A program made the translations under genes and the position numbers. The notes beneath the pieces are model-generated. The model saw only the letters and a list, made by a program, of their open reading frames with translations, was not told where the DNA came from and ran no database searches. From Phocaeicola fibrisolvens (GTDB taxonomy: Bacteria; Bacteroidota; Bacteroidia; Bacteroidales; Bacteroidaceae), in the NCBI RefSeq assembly GCF_025567125.1, contig NZ_JAOQJI010000006.1, positions 62,001-126,000 of the forward strand: DNA of 64,000 nucleotides, in the 5' to 3' direction. This document shows, one piece after another, positions 1 to 8,270 of the stretch; position 1 is the stretch's first letter, and each line of letters starts with the position of its first letter.

Positions 1-1
1 A

Positions 2-415
2 CAGATGCTGAATGTACATGGCATGAAAGAAAGCCGTTCGCTCGATGCCTTATGGGCACATCCCATTCTCCAGTTGACGCCGGTCATTTCGGAGGAAGAG
101 GAACGGCAAATCATGCCTCGGCTTCCTCATTGCGTATCCAGTCGCTGGTATCCCGATTTTGCCGATATTACGGCACAAGGTACAGATAAAAGTAAAGGAC
201 TGAGAGCTGTCATGGATATCCTGGGATTGAAAAAGGAAGAAACGATGGCTTTCGGCGACGGAGGCAACGACATTCCCATCGTCCGGGAAGCCGGAATCGG
301 TGTGGCGATGGGCAATGCGAATGAGTCACTGAAAGCTGTAGCGGATTACGTGACCGCCAGTGTGGAGGAAGAGGGCATCCGGAAAGCCTTGGAGCATTTT
401 GTCTTTCAATCCTGA
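2..415 (+). CDS. Cof-type HAD-superfamily hydrolase, C-terminal part only
   Basis: The reading frame is open from the first bases of the window, so the gene begins upstream and only the last ~137 residues are visible. Seen: the motif GDGGNDIPIV followed by GIGVAMGNAN, which is HAD motif IV (the Mg-binding GDxxND) plus the typical Cof/YidA continuation, and a C-terminal ADYVT...GIRKAL ending characteristic of Cof-type phosphatases. Known: this family (HAD subfamily IIB) dephosphorylates small phosphorylated metabolites, often sugar phosphates or cofactor precursors, in the cytoplasm. The substrate cannot be told from the sequence. The internal ATG at position 5 is not the true start. No clear terminator follows it. 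Confidence 0.85.
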   Translation, partial: QMLNVHGMKESRSLDALWAHPILQLTPVISEEEERQIMPRLPHCVSSRWYPDFADITAQGTDKSKGLRAVMDILGLKKEETMAFGDGGNDIPIVREAGIGVAMGNANESLKAVADYVTASVEEEGIRKALEHFVFQS

Positions 416-746
416 TATTAGTTCCTCAGATTTCCTGATTTTGGAATGGGGTGTTGAAGGGAAAATGGATAAACTTACTGTTTGAAAATGATGAATTGGG
501 CTGCAAAAATCACTCTTTTAAAGCTAAACTAAGCGGTAGTAGACCTGTTTTATGTTTCACTGCAATAGACTTTGGAGAGAACGGATTTCAGCTTATTATA
601 GCCTTGTATTTTCTTTTTGTTTAGTAAGGTTAAACATCATAAGATGAGGCTTTAAAGTGTTTATCAGCTATAATCTATTGCAAATAAAAAAAAACTCCTG
701 CAATCGCTTGGATTACAGGAGTTTATTATATTGAATCAAGTATAAA
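416..746. other. Intergenic region, 331 bp, no gene seen
   Basis: Lies between two convergent genes. It holds the minus-strand terminator at 692-724. There is also a weak 9-bp inverted repeat (TGCAATAGA near 560-568 and TCTATTGCA near 673-681) with a second short complementary pair inside it (TTATAGC / GCTATAA). I see no convincing open reading frame or RNA gene. Confidence 0.5.
692..724 (-). terminator. Rho-independent terminator of the GGGtGRT gene
   Basis: Seen: inverted repeat AACTCCTG(C/T)AATC on both sides of a short loop. Read on the minus strand it is followed by a run of nine T. It starts about 22 bases after the stop codon of the GGGtGRT gene. Confidence 0.85.
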
Positions 747-1757
747 TTACTTATTCAAAGCCAAAGCTACGTTTACAGCGCAAGCTACTGTACATCCTAC
801 CATCGGGTTGTTACCGATACCCAGGAATCCCATCATTTCTACGTGAGCAGGAACTGATGAAGAACCCGCAAATTGCGCGTCTGAGTGCATACGGCCCATA
901 GTATCTGTCATACCGTATGAAGCAGGACCTGCAGCCATGTTATCCGGATGAAGTGTACGACCTGTACCACCACCTGAAGCTACTGAGAAGTAAGGCTTAC
1001 CAGCAAGAACACGTTCTTTCTTGTAAGTACCTGCAACCGGGTGCTGGAAACGAGTCGGGTTAGTAGAGTTACCTGTGATAGATACATCTACATTTTCGTG
1101 CCACATGATAGCTACACCTTCACGTACATCGTCTGCACCGTAGCATTTTACTTTTGCACGAGGACCGTCTGAATACGGAGTTTCTTTTACGATGTTCAAA
1201 TCACCAGTGAAGTAATCGAACTTAGTCTGAACGTAAGTAAATCCGTTGATACGAGAGATAATCATCGCAGCGTCTTTACCCAGACCGTTCAAGATACAGC
1301 GCAACGGGTTCTTACGAACTTTGTTGGCCATTTCTGCAATCTTGATAGCACCTTCTGCAGCAGCGAATGATTCGTGGCCTGCCAAGAAAGCGAAGCACTG
1401 AGTTTCTTCACGGAGCAGACGAGCTGCCAGGTTACCATGACCCAAACCTACTTTACGGTCATCGGCTACTGAACCCGGAATACAGAAAGCCTGCAAACCG
1501 ATACCGATTGCTTCTGCAGCGTCAGCAGCGTTCTTGCAACCTTTTTTCAGTGCGATGGCACAACCTACTACGTATGCCCATTTAGCATTCTCGAAGCAGA
1601 TACCCTGAGTTTCCTGACAAGTCAGATACGGATCAAGGCCGGCTGCGTCACAGATTGCGTTAGCTTCTTCAATGTCTTTGATACCGTTTTCATTCAAAGC
1701 AGCCAAAATTTGCTTGATACGACGGTCCTGACTTTCAAACTGTACTGGTCTAATCAT
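747..1757 (-). CDS. GGGtGRT family protein
   Basis: 336 residues. Seen: the family signature GGGTGRT at about residues 259-267 (SVASGGGTGRTLHPDN), many cysteines, including a cluster at roughly residues 48-77 (CQETQGIC, VGCAIA, KKGCKN) and a C-terminal GCTVAC, and no signal peptide. Known: this matches the Pfam family named for the motif (GGGtGRT), found mainly in anaerobes and usually encoded beside a NifU-like scaffold, as here. Its reaction is not established to my knowledge. Neighbour: the gene for the scaffold lies 17 bp upstream on the same strand and is transcribed first, so the two form an operon. Inferred: conserved cysteines plus the partner suggest an Fe-S or metal-linked role. The start ATG at 1755-1757 is the natural one. 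Confidence 0.85.
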   Translation of the reverse strand: MIRPVQFESQDRRIKQILAALNENGIKDIEEANAICDAAGLDPYLTCQETQGICFENAKWAYVVGCAIALKKGCKNAADAAEAIGIGLQAFCIPGSVADDRKVGLGHGNLAARLLREETQCFAFLAGHESFAAAEGAIKIAEMANKVRKNPLRCILNGLGKDAAMIISRINGFTYVQTKFDYFTGDLNIVKETPYSDGPRAKVKCYGADDVREGVAIMWHENVDVSITGNSTNPTRFQHPVAGTYKKERVLAGKPYFSVASGGGTGRTLHPDNMAAGPASYGMTDTMGRMHSDAQFAGSSSVPAHVEMMGFLGIGNNPMVGCTVACAVNVALALNK

Positions 1758-1774
1758 AATCTGTATCCTCCTTA

Positions 1775-2476
1775 TTATTCTTTACGTGGGTCAATATATT
1801 TAACTGCGCCTTGTTCGGGTTTGAAGCGTCCGTAAGTTCCGGTAACAGCTTTCAATGCTTCGTTAGCATCTACACCCTTCTTGATCTGTTCCATGAATTT
1901 ACCCATGTGAACAAACTCGTAACCGATTACCTGGTTGTCTTTGTCCAAAGCCATACGAGTGATGTAACCTTCAGTCAATTCCAAGTAACGAGTACCTTTT
2001 GCTTTTGTACCATACAGAGTACCAGTCTGGCTGCGGAGTCCTTTACCCAAGTCTTCCAAGCCTGCACCAATCATCAAACCGCCTTCAGAGAAAGCTGACT
2101 GAGTACGACCGTAAACAATCTGCAGGAACAATTCACGCATTGCGGTGTTGATGGCATCGCAAACCAAGTCTGTATTCAGTGCTTCCAGAATTGTCTTACC
2201 CGGCAGAATTTCAGAAGCCATAGCAGCTGAGTGAGTCATACCTGAGCAACCGATTGTTTCTACCAGACATTCTTCGATTACACCTTCTTTGACGTTCAAA
2301 GTCAGTTTACAAGCACCCTGCTGTGGAGCACACCATCCCACACCATGAGTTAAGCCTGAAATGTCTTTGATTTCTTTTGCTTGAATCCATTTTCCTTCTT
2401 CAGGAATTGGGGCCGGACCGTGGTTAGGTCCTTTAGCAACACAACACATGTGTTCAACTTCATGTGAATAAATCAT
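1775..2476 (-). CDS. NifU-like iron-sulfur cluster scaffold protein
   Basis: 233 residues, cytoplasmic. Seen: NifU/IscU N-terminal-like features, with cysteines in GWCAPQQGAC (about residues 48-56), in the VETIGCSGMTHS turn (near residue 78) and in LVCDAINTA. The C-terminal ~90 residues are an extension beyond the minimal IscU fold. Known: IscU/NifU scaffolds assemble a 2Fe-2S or 4Fe-4S cluster on three cysteines and pass it to clients. Inferred: this is a specialised scaffold dedicated to the GGGtGRT protein encoded 17 bp downstream rather than the general housekeeping ISC/SUF scaffold, because no cysteine desulfurase or other ISC genes are nearby. A Bacteroides promoter lies about 80 bases upstream. 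Confidence 0.8.
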   Translation of the reverse strand: MIYSHEVEHMCCVAKGPNHGPAPIPEEGKWIQAKEIKDISGLTHGVGWCAPQQGACKLTLNVKEGVIEECLVETIGCSGMTHSAAMASEILPGKTILEALNTDLVCDAINTAMRELFLQIVYGRTQSAFSEGGLMIGAGLEDLGKGLRSQTGTLYGTKAKGTRYLELTEGYITRMALDKDNQVIGYEFVHMGKFMEQIKKGVDANEALKAVTGTYGRFKPEQGAVKYIDPRKE

Positions 2477-2555
2477 ATTCTTTACGTTTTATTGGTAATA
2501 AAAAATAAGTATTTCGTAAACCACGAATTACGGATTTTCTTCCTTAATCCGTACG

Positions 2556-2585
2556 CAAAGTTAGTCGTTTTATTTCTTTCTGCAA
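2556..2585 (-). promoter_or_regulatory. Promoter of the NifU-like/GGGtGRT operon
   Basis: On the minus strand TAACTTTG (2556-2563) matches the -7 consensus TAnnTTTG. TTGC at 2582-2585 stands at the -33 position with about 18 bases between. Transcription would start near 2549, leaving a leader of about 73 bases. Confidence 0.6.
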
Positions 2586-2692
2586 CGTGCGAAACCAAAC
2601 TTTTTCTTACATTTTAATGATATTTTTTCCAGTTTGGCCTGTTTTGCAAACTCCGCTTGCCAAAATGTTTTTCCTCTTCTGAAAGAATCTTG

Positions 2693-2700
2693 TATCTTTG
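2693..2700 (+). promoter_or_regulatory. Promoter of the DUF4375-like gene
   Basis: TATCTTTG at 2693-2700 matches the Bacteroides -7 element TAnnTTTG. The start codon of the next gene is 68 bases downstream. A -33 TTTG is not clear (TGTTTTT lies in that area). Confidence 0.55.
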
Positions 2701-2767
2701 TCGCAGATACGGTGACAAGCCGTATGGCAGGTCTACATAAAGATAGGTAACAATTATTAGGTATAGC

Positions 2768-3277
2768 ATGGAAATGAATCAGATTACAGTGTCCGATGCG
2801 GATTTGCGCAAAGGGGCGGAAGAAGGAATGGATGCGTTCTTGAAGGTGTTTATCGATAAGTATTTGGAAGTGACGGGGGGAGTGATTAATGGACAAACCA
2901 TGCCGTTGCTCAACGGCTATCAGCATACGCTGCTGGGATATCACTTTTTCCGGGAGGAAGTGATGGAAGGCGGTTTTGTGCAACTTATCCAGAATGGATA
3001 CGGACCGTATATCTTTGACAATCCGTTTGCCAAGGCGATGCGTCTGTTTGGGGCAAAGGATTTTTCGAAGTTGATTTATGAAGCTAAGAAGATTTACGAT
3101 GCGCACCGTGTCGATTTGGAGAAAGACTGTACGGAAGAGGAGTTCATGGCCATGTATGAGCAATATGAGGCGTTCGACGATTTGGAAGAAAAATATATGG
3201 AAGACGAAGAACTGATTACGGCGCAGATTGCTGAGTATGTAGATGAGCATGTGGAATATTTTGCTGTTATAGGATAA
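2768..3277 (+). CDS. DUF4375-like (DMP19-type) acidic protein
   Basis: 169 residues, cytoplasmic and strongly acidic in its last 60 residues (runs such as DLEEKYMEDEE). Seen: the central GGFVQLIQNGYG followed by a helical stretch AKAMRLFGAKDFSKLIYEAKKIY. It resembles the DUF4375 fold, whose members carry a GGFxQFxxNGxG motif followed by AxxxLxxIG. Known: the Neisseria member DMP19 is a DNA-mimic protein; most others are uncharacterised. Inferred: family membership is likely but the DNA-mimic role should not be assumed. The acidic surface is compatible with it but not proof. Single gene with its own promoter. An alternative start at the third codon (MNQ) is possible. Confidence 0.55.
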   Translation: MEMNQITVSDADLRKGAEEGMDAFLKVFIDKYLEVTGGVINGQTMPLLNGYQHTLLGYHFFREEVMEGGFVQLIQNGYGPYIFDNPFAKAMRLFGAKDFSKLIYEAKKIYDAHRVDLEKDCTEEEFMAMYEQYEAFDDLEEKYMEDEELITAQIAEYVDEHVEYFAVIG

Positions 3278-3402
3278 AATTAAATCTGTTTATTTATGTT
3301 AAATTCTTTATGCTTAGTGCAGTATTTTCTATTTGCTTCATTTTAATTTATGAATTTTAAGTCTGATAATATATTTATAAACAACAACAGTAATATAAAG
3401 TT

Positions 3403-4185
3403 ATGAAAAAACAAAAATTAGCAGTGGCTTTTGCTGCGTTATTGACGATGGTGGGGTTTAGTTCTTGTTTGAATGGAGATAATGACCCAACGGTATCTCC
3501 TCAAGAACTGATGAGAGTAAATGGGGGAACTGGTTTTTATAGTTTTACAAGTGCATACGGTTATACTGTGACTCCATTGAATATGAGTGACTTGAGTAAT
3601 TTGAGCTTACAGTCCTACGCGATTGTACAATATTCTTATGATTCTTCAGTATTGGAATGGAATGAAGATAAGAAGGTGACGGTTAATAATGTAGTCAGCA
3701 TTAAGGACGATTTTACTTTCCCGAAGGCTCCTGAGGCTGATGCAGGTAATGCTCCGCTTTATATGATTTCTAGTTCGATGGCTCAGCCGATGTATTTTGA
3801 TAAATACAACTTATTTATTCCGGTAACTTATTATTATAAAAATTCATCGGATTCTGATGATTTGAAGGCGGAATTGAATTCACATTCTTTTGCGTTGTAT
3901 TATGATCCGAATGATGCAGAATCTACGGATGGCAAACTGTTGCTTCACTTGCGTCATAAAGTAGCGGATACAGAGGTTCAGAGAAGTGACTATGGTACGG
4001 AGTACCGTCATTTTAATATTACTTCAGTTTTGTCATCCTATGCAAGTGCGCATGGGGTTTCAATGCCAGATAAGTTGGTAATTGAATATGAAAGGTCTTC
4101 TTCTTCAAGCTATGAGAATAAAACTTCTGAAAAACTTGAAATAAATTATAAATCGGTATTTGAACAGTCAACGGTTAATCAGTAA
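3403..4185 (+). CDS. NigD-like lipoprotein
   Basis: 260 residues. Seen: type II signal peptide MKKQKLAVAFAALL...GFSSC with the lipidated cysteine at residue 22, followed by LNGDND, a run of acidic residues like that used for surface export of Bacteroidota lipoproteins. A mostly beta-strand body follows, with an ALYYDP...LLLHLRHK segment and a serine-rich stretch near the C terminus. Known: NigD-like proteins (named from the nig locus of Prevotella intermedia) share this layout of an N-terminal OB-like domain and a C-terminal beta domain, and their biochemical role is unknown. Codon use is A+T-rich. Monocistronic, closed by a terminator at 4196-4234. Confidence 0.6.
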   Translation: MKKQKLAVAFAALLTMVGFSSCLNGDNDPTVSPQELMRVNGGTGFYSFTSAYGYTVTPLNMSDLSNLSLQSYAIVQYSYDSSVLEWNEDKKVTVNNVVSIKDDFTFPKAPEADAGNAPLYMISSSMAQPMYFDKYNLFIPVTYYYKNSSDSDDLKAELNSHSFALYYDPNDAESTDGKLLLHLRHKVADTEVQRSDYGTEYRHFNITSVLSSYASAHGVSMPDKLVIEYERSSSSSYENKTSEKLEINYKSVFEQSTVNQ

Positions 4186-4195
4186 TAAATAAATA

Positions 4196-4234
4196 GAAAG
4201 GCCTTTCCTTGCGGGAGAGGTCTTTCTTGTTTTT
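4196..4234 (+). terminator. Terminator between the NigD-like gene and the HAD gene
   Basis: Stem GAAAGGCCTTTCC / GGGAGAGGTCTTTC (with one G-T pair and small mismatches), loop TTGC, then TTGTTTTT. It begins ten bases after the stop codon. Confidence 0.75.
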
Positions 4235-4281
4235 GTATCTTCTTTCAACAGGAATAAGGCTTGTATTTGCAATGTCTCAGA

Positions 4282-4938
4282 TTATAGAATCTGTAGAAAA
4301 CGAGCAATATCCATTGGTTCTTTTGCTAAGTAGTCAGGGTTAAATTCTTGTAGTTCGCTTTGAGGGCGGAATCCCCAGCATACTCCGATAGTTGTTACAT
4401 CTGCATTGAGTCCAGTTTGCATATCTACTCCGGAATCGCCGATGTAGACTGTTTCTTCTTTGTGTACCTCGGCTAGCTTGATAATTTCCTTTATTACTTG
4501 TGGATTGGGTTTGGTCGGGACATTTTCTCGTTGTCCGAATACAGCAGTAAAATGGATATGAGGAAAATATTGTCCGATTAATTTACTGGTTGCTTCCTGG
4601 TATTTGTTGGATGCAACAGCTATTTGAAGGTGATGTTGTTGTAGGAGGTTGAGTAATTGCTCAATGCCAGGATAAGGGCGGCTCATGTCGGCATTGTGTA
4701 GATTGTAGTATGGGACAAACTTAGATCGGATTCGTAATACGTTCTCTGGGGTTCTATCTTCTTCCGGAAGTGCCCGTTCGAAAAGTTTGTTGATTCCGTT
4801 TCCTACAAAAAATCGGTAAGTATCCGTTGAATGAGTAGGGTAGCCATACTGGGTGAGCGCGTAATTGGTTGCGGCTGCCAGATCGGCAATTGTGTTCAGT
4901 AAAGTTCCGTCTAAGTCAAAAATAGCAAGTTTTTTCAT
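4282..4938 (-). CDS. HAD phosphatase, phosphoglycolate-phosphatase type
   Basis: 218 residues. Seen: HAD motif I FDLDGTLLNT at residues 7-16 with both catalytic aspartates, an alpha-helical cap, motif II in VASNKYQ, lysine of motif III near PTKPNPQ, and motif IV YIGDSGVDMQTG. Known: this is the Gph/PGMB branch of the HAD superfamily, which hydrolyses 2-phosphoglycolate or other small phosphomonoesters. Substrate assignments by homology are unreliable in this branch. The ATG overlaps the folB stop codon by four bases (ATGA), so translation is probably coupled and the two genes form one unit. Confidence 0.85.
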   Translation of the reverse strand: MKKLAIFDLDGTLLNTIADLAAATNYALTQYGYPTHSTDTYRFFVGNGINKLFERALPEEDRTPENVLRIRSKFVPYYNLHNADMSRPYPGIEQLLNLLQQHHLQIAVASNKYQEATSKLIGQYFPHIHFTAVFGQRENVPTKPNPQVIKEIIKLAEVHKEETVYIGDSGVDMQTGLNADVTTIGVCWGFRPQSELQEFNPDYLAKEPMDIARFLQIL

Positions 4939-5315
4939 ATTGCGTTAGTTTTGGTAAAAGTCGATTCTACTCCTGTTTCCTGGCAATCAGCTCCCATGGG
5001 AGGATTCTGTTTGAATAGGGTAATTTTGATTTCCGTAAGAGTTGGAAAGTCGTGAAACAGTCGTTGGGCGATACGTTGTATGACGTGTTCCAGCAGGCGG
5101 GAAGGAATTTGCATTTCTTTTTTTACAGCCTGAAACACTTCAGCATAATTGATGGTGTAAGTTAGGTCATCCATTTGGGATGCACGACTGAAATCGGTTT
5201 TCAGTGTCAGGTTGAGAATGTATTCAGCGCCAACTTTGTTTTCTTGAGGGAGTACGCCGTGATATGCATATATTTTCACTCCGTTCAGGTGAATGTACAT
5301 TTTGCTTTGTTTCAT
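4935..5315 (-). CDS. folB: Dihydroneopterin aldolase
   Basis: 126 residues from the start chosen here. Known: FolB converts 7,8-dihydroneopterin to 6-hydroxymethyl-7,8-dihydropterin plus glycolaldehyde in folate synthesis. Seen: the family opening IHLNGVKIYAYHGVLPQE, the central LTYTINYAEVFQAV with the conserved tyrosine, LLEHVIQRIA with the conserved Glu, and the C-terminal KQNPPMGADCQ. An ATG at 5346-5348 would add 11 hydrophobic residues that the family lacks, and that codon lies inside a hairpin (5343-5397). The ATG at 5313-5315 is therefore preferred. Followed with a 4-bp overlap by a HAD phosphatase gene, a plausible partner in pterin dephosphorylation, although that is inference. Confidence 0.85.
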   Translation of the reverse strand: MKQSKMYIHLNGVKIYAYHGVLPQENKVGAEYILNLTLKTDFSRASQMDDLTYTINYAEVFQAVKKEMQIPSRLLEHVIQRIAQRLFHDFPTLTEIKITLFKQNPPMGADCQETGVESTFTKTNAI

Positions 5316-5342
5316 GATGGGAAAGATGTAGGGAAATAAGAG

Positions 5343-5397
5343 AGGCATGAATCAAGCGTGTTCTGAAAACTCAAAACCATTCACATGATTCATGCCT
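5343..5397. repeat. Inverted repeat element between nrdJ and folB
   Basis: Perfect 12-bp arms AGGCATGAATCA (5343-5354) and TGATTCATGCCT (5386-5397) around a 31-bp loop. On the plus strand it is followed a few bases later by six T. It resembles the element at 62501-62576 (shared TTCAGGCA-y-G-n-AT...ATG...GAATG), so it may belong to a dispersed hairpin family. It may also act as the 3' end of nrdJ. Confidence 0.6.
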
Positions 5398-5434
5398 GAA
5401 ATTTTTTAGAAATGTTGCTCAAATATCATGAGGT

Positions 5435-7975
5435 TTATCCGCAGCGGGAAGAACCGCAGGTTTTGCAAATCAAGCAGCCTTCCTGATAAACAAGGGTTTC
5501 GTGTCCACAATTTGGACATTTCACTCCTTTGGCCTCAGTTCCGTCTTGTACGTATTTTTTTAAGGCTCTTTCTACACCATTTTTCCAAGTGTTGATATTT
5601 TCACTGTCGAGTTGCAGGGAACTAACCAATTTGATTACTTGTTCAATCGGCATTCTCCAACGGAGGACTCCGGAAATCAGTTTGGCATAGTTCCAGTATT
5701 CCTTGTTGAATTTTTCAGACAAACCTTCAATGGTCATTTTGTAGCCTCGTTTGTTTTCGAACTGGAAGTCATAGTGCTTGGTTCCATCTTCATCATAGCT
5801 TTTGATGATACGTCCGGAAGTAACAGACTTCGGTAGTACGATACCTTCTTCATCATCCTGAAGACCTGTAAAGATTTCGTAGGGTCTTCCATCCAATAGT
5901 CCGACGAAGGCTACCCATTTTTCTTTGTTGTTTTGGAAACGGACGACATCAGCTTCCAGCACTTTCGGGCGTACTTCTACTACCTGGGGTGGTTTGCAAC
6001 GGCACTCTTCTTCTTTATTGTCTTTTTTCTTGGTGGAAATCAAGACTCCAGCGCGTGAACCGTCGCGGTATACTGTACATCCTTTGCATCCAGAACGCCA
6101 TGCTTCTACGTACAACTGGTTGACGAGGTCTTCACTAACGTTGTTAGGCAAATTGATGGTGACACTGATAGAATGGTCTACCCATTTTTGGATGCGGCCT
6201 TGCATTTTCACTTTCATCAGCCAGTCTACATCATTTGACGTAGCCTTGTAATAAGGTGACTTAGCTACCAAGGCATCAATTTCTTCTTGAGTATAACGCT
6301 TGTCGGGGTCATAGCCATTGACTTTCATCCAGGTGAGGAATTTGTGATGGAATACTACATATTCTTCAAATGCATCTCCTGTTTCATCAACAAAGTCGAC
6401 GTGTACATTTGCATCATTTGGATTGACCTTACGGCGGCGTTTGTATACTGGCATGAAGACCGGTTCAATACCCGATGTGGTTTGTGTCATTAAACTGGTA
6501 GTTCCTGTTGGAGCGATGGTCAGACAAGCAATGTTTCTTCGACCATATTTTTTCATTTCTTCATACAACTGTGGATCAGCATCCTTCAGACGGTTGATGA
6601 ATGGGTTGTTCTTTTCACGTTCTGCATCGTATATTTCGAAAGCTCCACGTTCCTTAGCCATGTTTACTGAGGAACGGTAGGCCTCCAATGCAATGGTTTT
6701 ATGTACCTTTTCGGAGAATTCTGTGGCTTCCTCAGTACCGTAGCGCAGTCCCATGGCAGCCAGCATGTCGCCTTCTGCTGTAATACCTACTCCTGTACGA
6801 CGTCCCAAGCCTGATTTGTGATATATCTTCTCCCACAAGTGACGTTCCGTTCCTTTCACTTCCATGCTTTCTGGATCGGAGTCAATTTTTTCAAAAATAC
6901 GTTTAATCTTTTCTAGCTCGAGATCGATGATGTCGTCCATGATACGCTGGGCCAGTGCTACATGTTTTTTAAACAGTTCGAAATCGAAATAAGCTTCTGG
7001 AGTAAAAGGATTTACTACGTAAGAATAAAGGTTGATTGCCAGTAGACGGCAGGAGTCGTACGGGCATAAAGGAATTTCTCCACATGGATTTGTAGAAACC
7101 GTGCGGAATCCTAAATCGGCATAGCAGTCGGGTACAGATTCACGGATGATGGTATCCCAGAACAATACGCCAGGCTCGGCTGATTTCCATGCATTATGTA
7201 CAATTTTCTTCCATAAAGAAGAGGCATCGATTTCTTTGGAAACCATTGGGTTGGGAGAATCGATGGGGTATTGTTGTGTGTAAGGCATACCTTCTATGGC
7301 AGCTTGCATGAATTCATCGTCCAGTTTTACAGATACATTGGCTCCTGTTACCTTTCCTTCGGTCATTTTAGCGTCAATGAAAGCTTCCGAGTCAGGGTGT
7401 TTAATGGATACGGTCAGCATTAATGCGCCACGGCGTCCGTCTTGTGCTACTTCACGGGTCGAATTGGAATAACGTTCCATGAAAGGAACCAATCCAGTTG
7501 AAGTCAAGGCTGAGTTTTTTACTGGGGACCCCTTCGGACGGATGTGAGATAAGTCGTGCCCTACACCTCCCCGTCGTTTCATCAGTTGTACTTGTTCTTC
7601 ATCGATACGGATAATAGCTCCGTAAGAGTCTGCATTTCCGTCCAGTCCGATAACGAAACAGTTGGAAAGAGAAGCTACCTGATAATTGTTCCCAATTCCA
7701 GTCATAGGGCTTCCCTGAGGAATGATGTACTTGAAGTGATCAAGTAGTTCGAAAAGTTCCTGAGCACTGATAGCATTAGGATATTTTGCCTCGATACGGG
7801 CTACCTCATTGGCGATACGCCAATGCATATCCTCTGGAGATTTTTCATAGATATTTCCAAATGAGTCTTTTACTGCGTATTTGTTTACCCAAACACGTGC
7901 GGCTAGTTCATCTCCTTTGAAATACTCCAATGAAGCATTATATGCTTCATCGTAGCTATACGTCTTCTTTTCCAC
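5435..7975 (-). CDS. nrdJ: Adenosylcobalamin-dependent (class II) ribonucleotide reductase
   Basis: 846 residues. Known: class II reductases make deoxyribonucleotides from ribonucleotides using a thiyl radical generated from adenosylcobalamin. They need neither oxygen nor a small subunit. Seen: first redox cysteine in SLSNCFVIG (residue 106), the radical-cysteine motif NPCGEIPLC near residue 297, the phosphate-binding TIAPTGTTS near residue 490, and a long C-terminal region with CKGCTVYRDGSRAG and a final CPNCGH...CLICKTCG...CG zinc-ribbon-like tail that carries the reducing cysteines. The layout and length match the TIGR02504 type. Own promoter upstream at 8054-8084. I saw no cobalamin riboswitch in the short leader. 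Confidence 0.93.
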   Translation of the reverse strand: MEKKTYSYDEAYNASLEYFKGDELAARVWVNKYAVKDSFGNIYEKSPEDMHWRIANEVARIEAKYPNAISAQELFELLDHFKYIIPQGSPMTGIGNNYQVASLSNCFVIGLDGNADSYGAIIRIDEEQVQLMKRRGGVGHDLSHIRPKGSPVKNSALTSTGLVPFMERYSNSTREVAQDGRRGALMLTVSIKHPDSEAFIDAKMTEGKVTGANVSVKLDDEFMQAAIEGMPYTQQYPIDSPNPMVSKEIDASSLWKKIVHNAWKSAEPGVLFWDTIIRESVPDCYADLGFRTVSTNPCGEIPLCPYDSCRLLAINLYSYVVNPFTPEAYFDFELFKKHVALAQRIMDDIIDLELEKIKRIFEKIDSDPESMEVKGTERHLWEKIYHKSGLGRRTGVGITAEGDMLAAMGLRYGTEEATEFSEKVHKTIALEAYRSSVNMAKERGAFEIYDAEREKNNPFINRLKDADPQLYEEMKKYGRRNIACLTIAPTGTTSLMTQTTSGIEPVFMPVYKRRRKVNPNDANVHVDFVDETGDAFEEYVVFHHKFLTWMKVNGYDPDKRYTQEEIDALVAKSPYYKATSNDVDWLMKVKMQGRIQKWVDHSISVTINLPNNVSEDLVNQLYVEAWRSGCKGCTVYRDGSRAGVLISTKKKDNKEEECRCKPPQVVEVRPKVLEADVVRFQNNKEKWVAFVGLLDGRPYEIFTGLQDDEEGIVLPKSVTSGRIIKSYDEDGTKHYDFQFENKRGYKMTIEGLSEKFNKEYWNYAKLISGVLRWRMPIEQVIKLVSSLQLDSENINTWKNGVERALKKYVQDGTEAKGVKCPNCGHETLVYQEGCLICKTCGSSRCG

Positions 7976-8053
7976 GGTTGTTTATATATGAATAAGTTTG
8001 TTTTCAATAAAATTTAATTTGTAGAATTCGCTTTATTTCAAACAAACCGCTGC

Positions 8054-8084
8054 AAAGCTAAAGATGTTTTTTTAATTGGCAAAA
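8054..8084 (-). promoter_or_regulatory. Promoter of nrdJ
   Basis: On the minus strand TAGCTTTG (8054-8061) and TTTG (8081-8084) separated by 19 bases, an exact match to the Bacteroides -7/-33 arrangement. Predicted start near 8047, leader about 72 bases. Confidence 0.75.
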
Positions 8085-8174
8085 TAAAAGTGAAAGAAGT
8101 TATTAACAATCTTGATGGTTTTCAGAAATAAAATTTTATATATTTGTTTTTCAGTTAATTATGACTTTTGTTTT

Positions 8175-8209
8175 ATCGAAAAGTTTTCCAAAACGGAAAA
8201 CTTTTCGAT
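8175..8209. promoter_or_regulatory. Perfect 15-bp inverted repeat upstream of the nitroreductase
   Basis: ATCGAAAAGTTTTCC (8175-8189) and GGAAAACTTTTCGAT (8195-8209) are exact reverse complements with a five-base loop. No T-run follows on either strand. It sits 54 bp upstream of the nitroreductase -7 element and about 90 bp from the nrdJ -33 element, so a protein-binding operator is more likely than a terminator. Confidence 0.6.
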
Positions 8210-8262
8210 TGGGCGTATATTTCTTATATATAAAAAGGCTGTGGATTTTCGAAGATTCTTTT

Positions 8263-8270
8263 TACCTTTG
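8263..8270 (+). promoter_or_regulatory. Promoter of the nitroreductase gene
   Basis: TACCTTTG at 8263-8270 matches TAnnTTTG. Transcription would start near 8277, about 19 bases before the ATG. This fixes the start codon at 8296 rather than further upstream. Confidence 0.65.

Noticed and set aside
416..691. Degenerate insertion-sequence end or structured RNA in the first intergenic region
   Set aside because: Two short complementary pairs exist (9 and 7 bp) but they are not contiguous on both sides, no transposase remnant is readable and no target duplication is visible.
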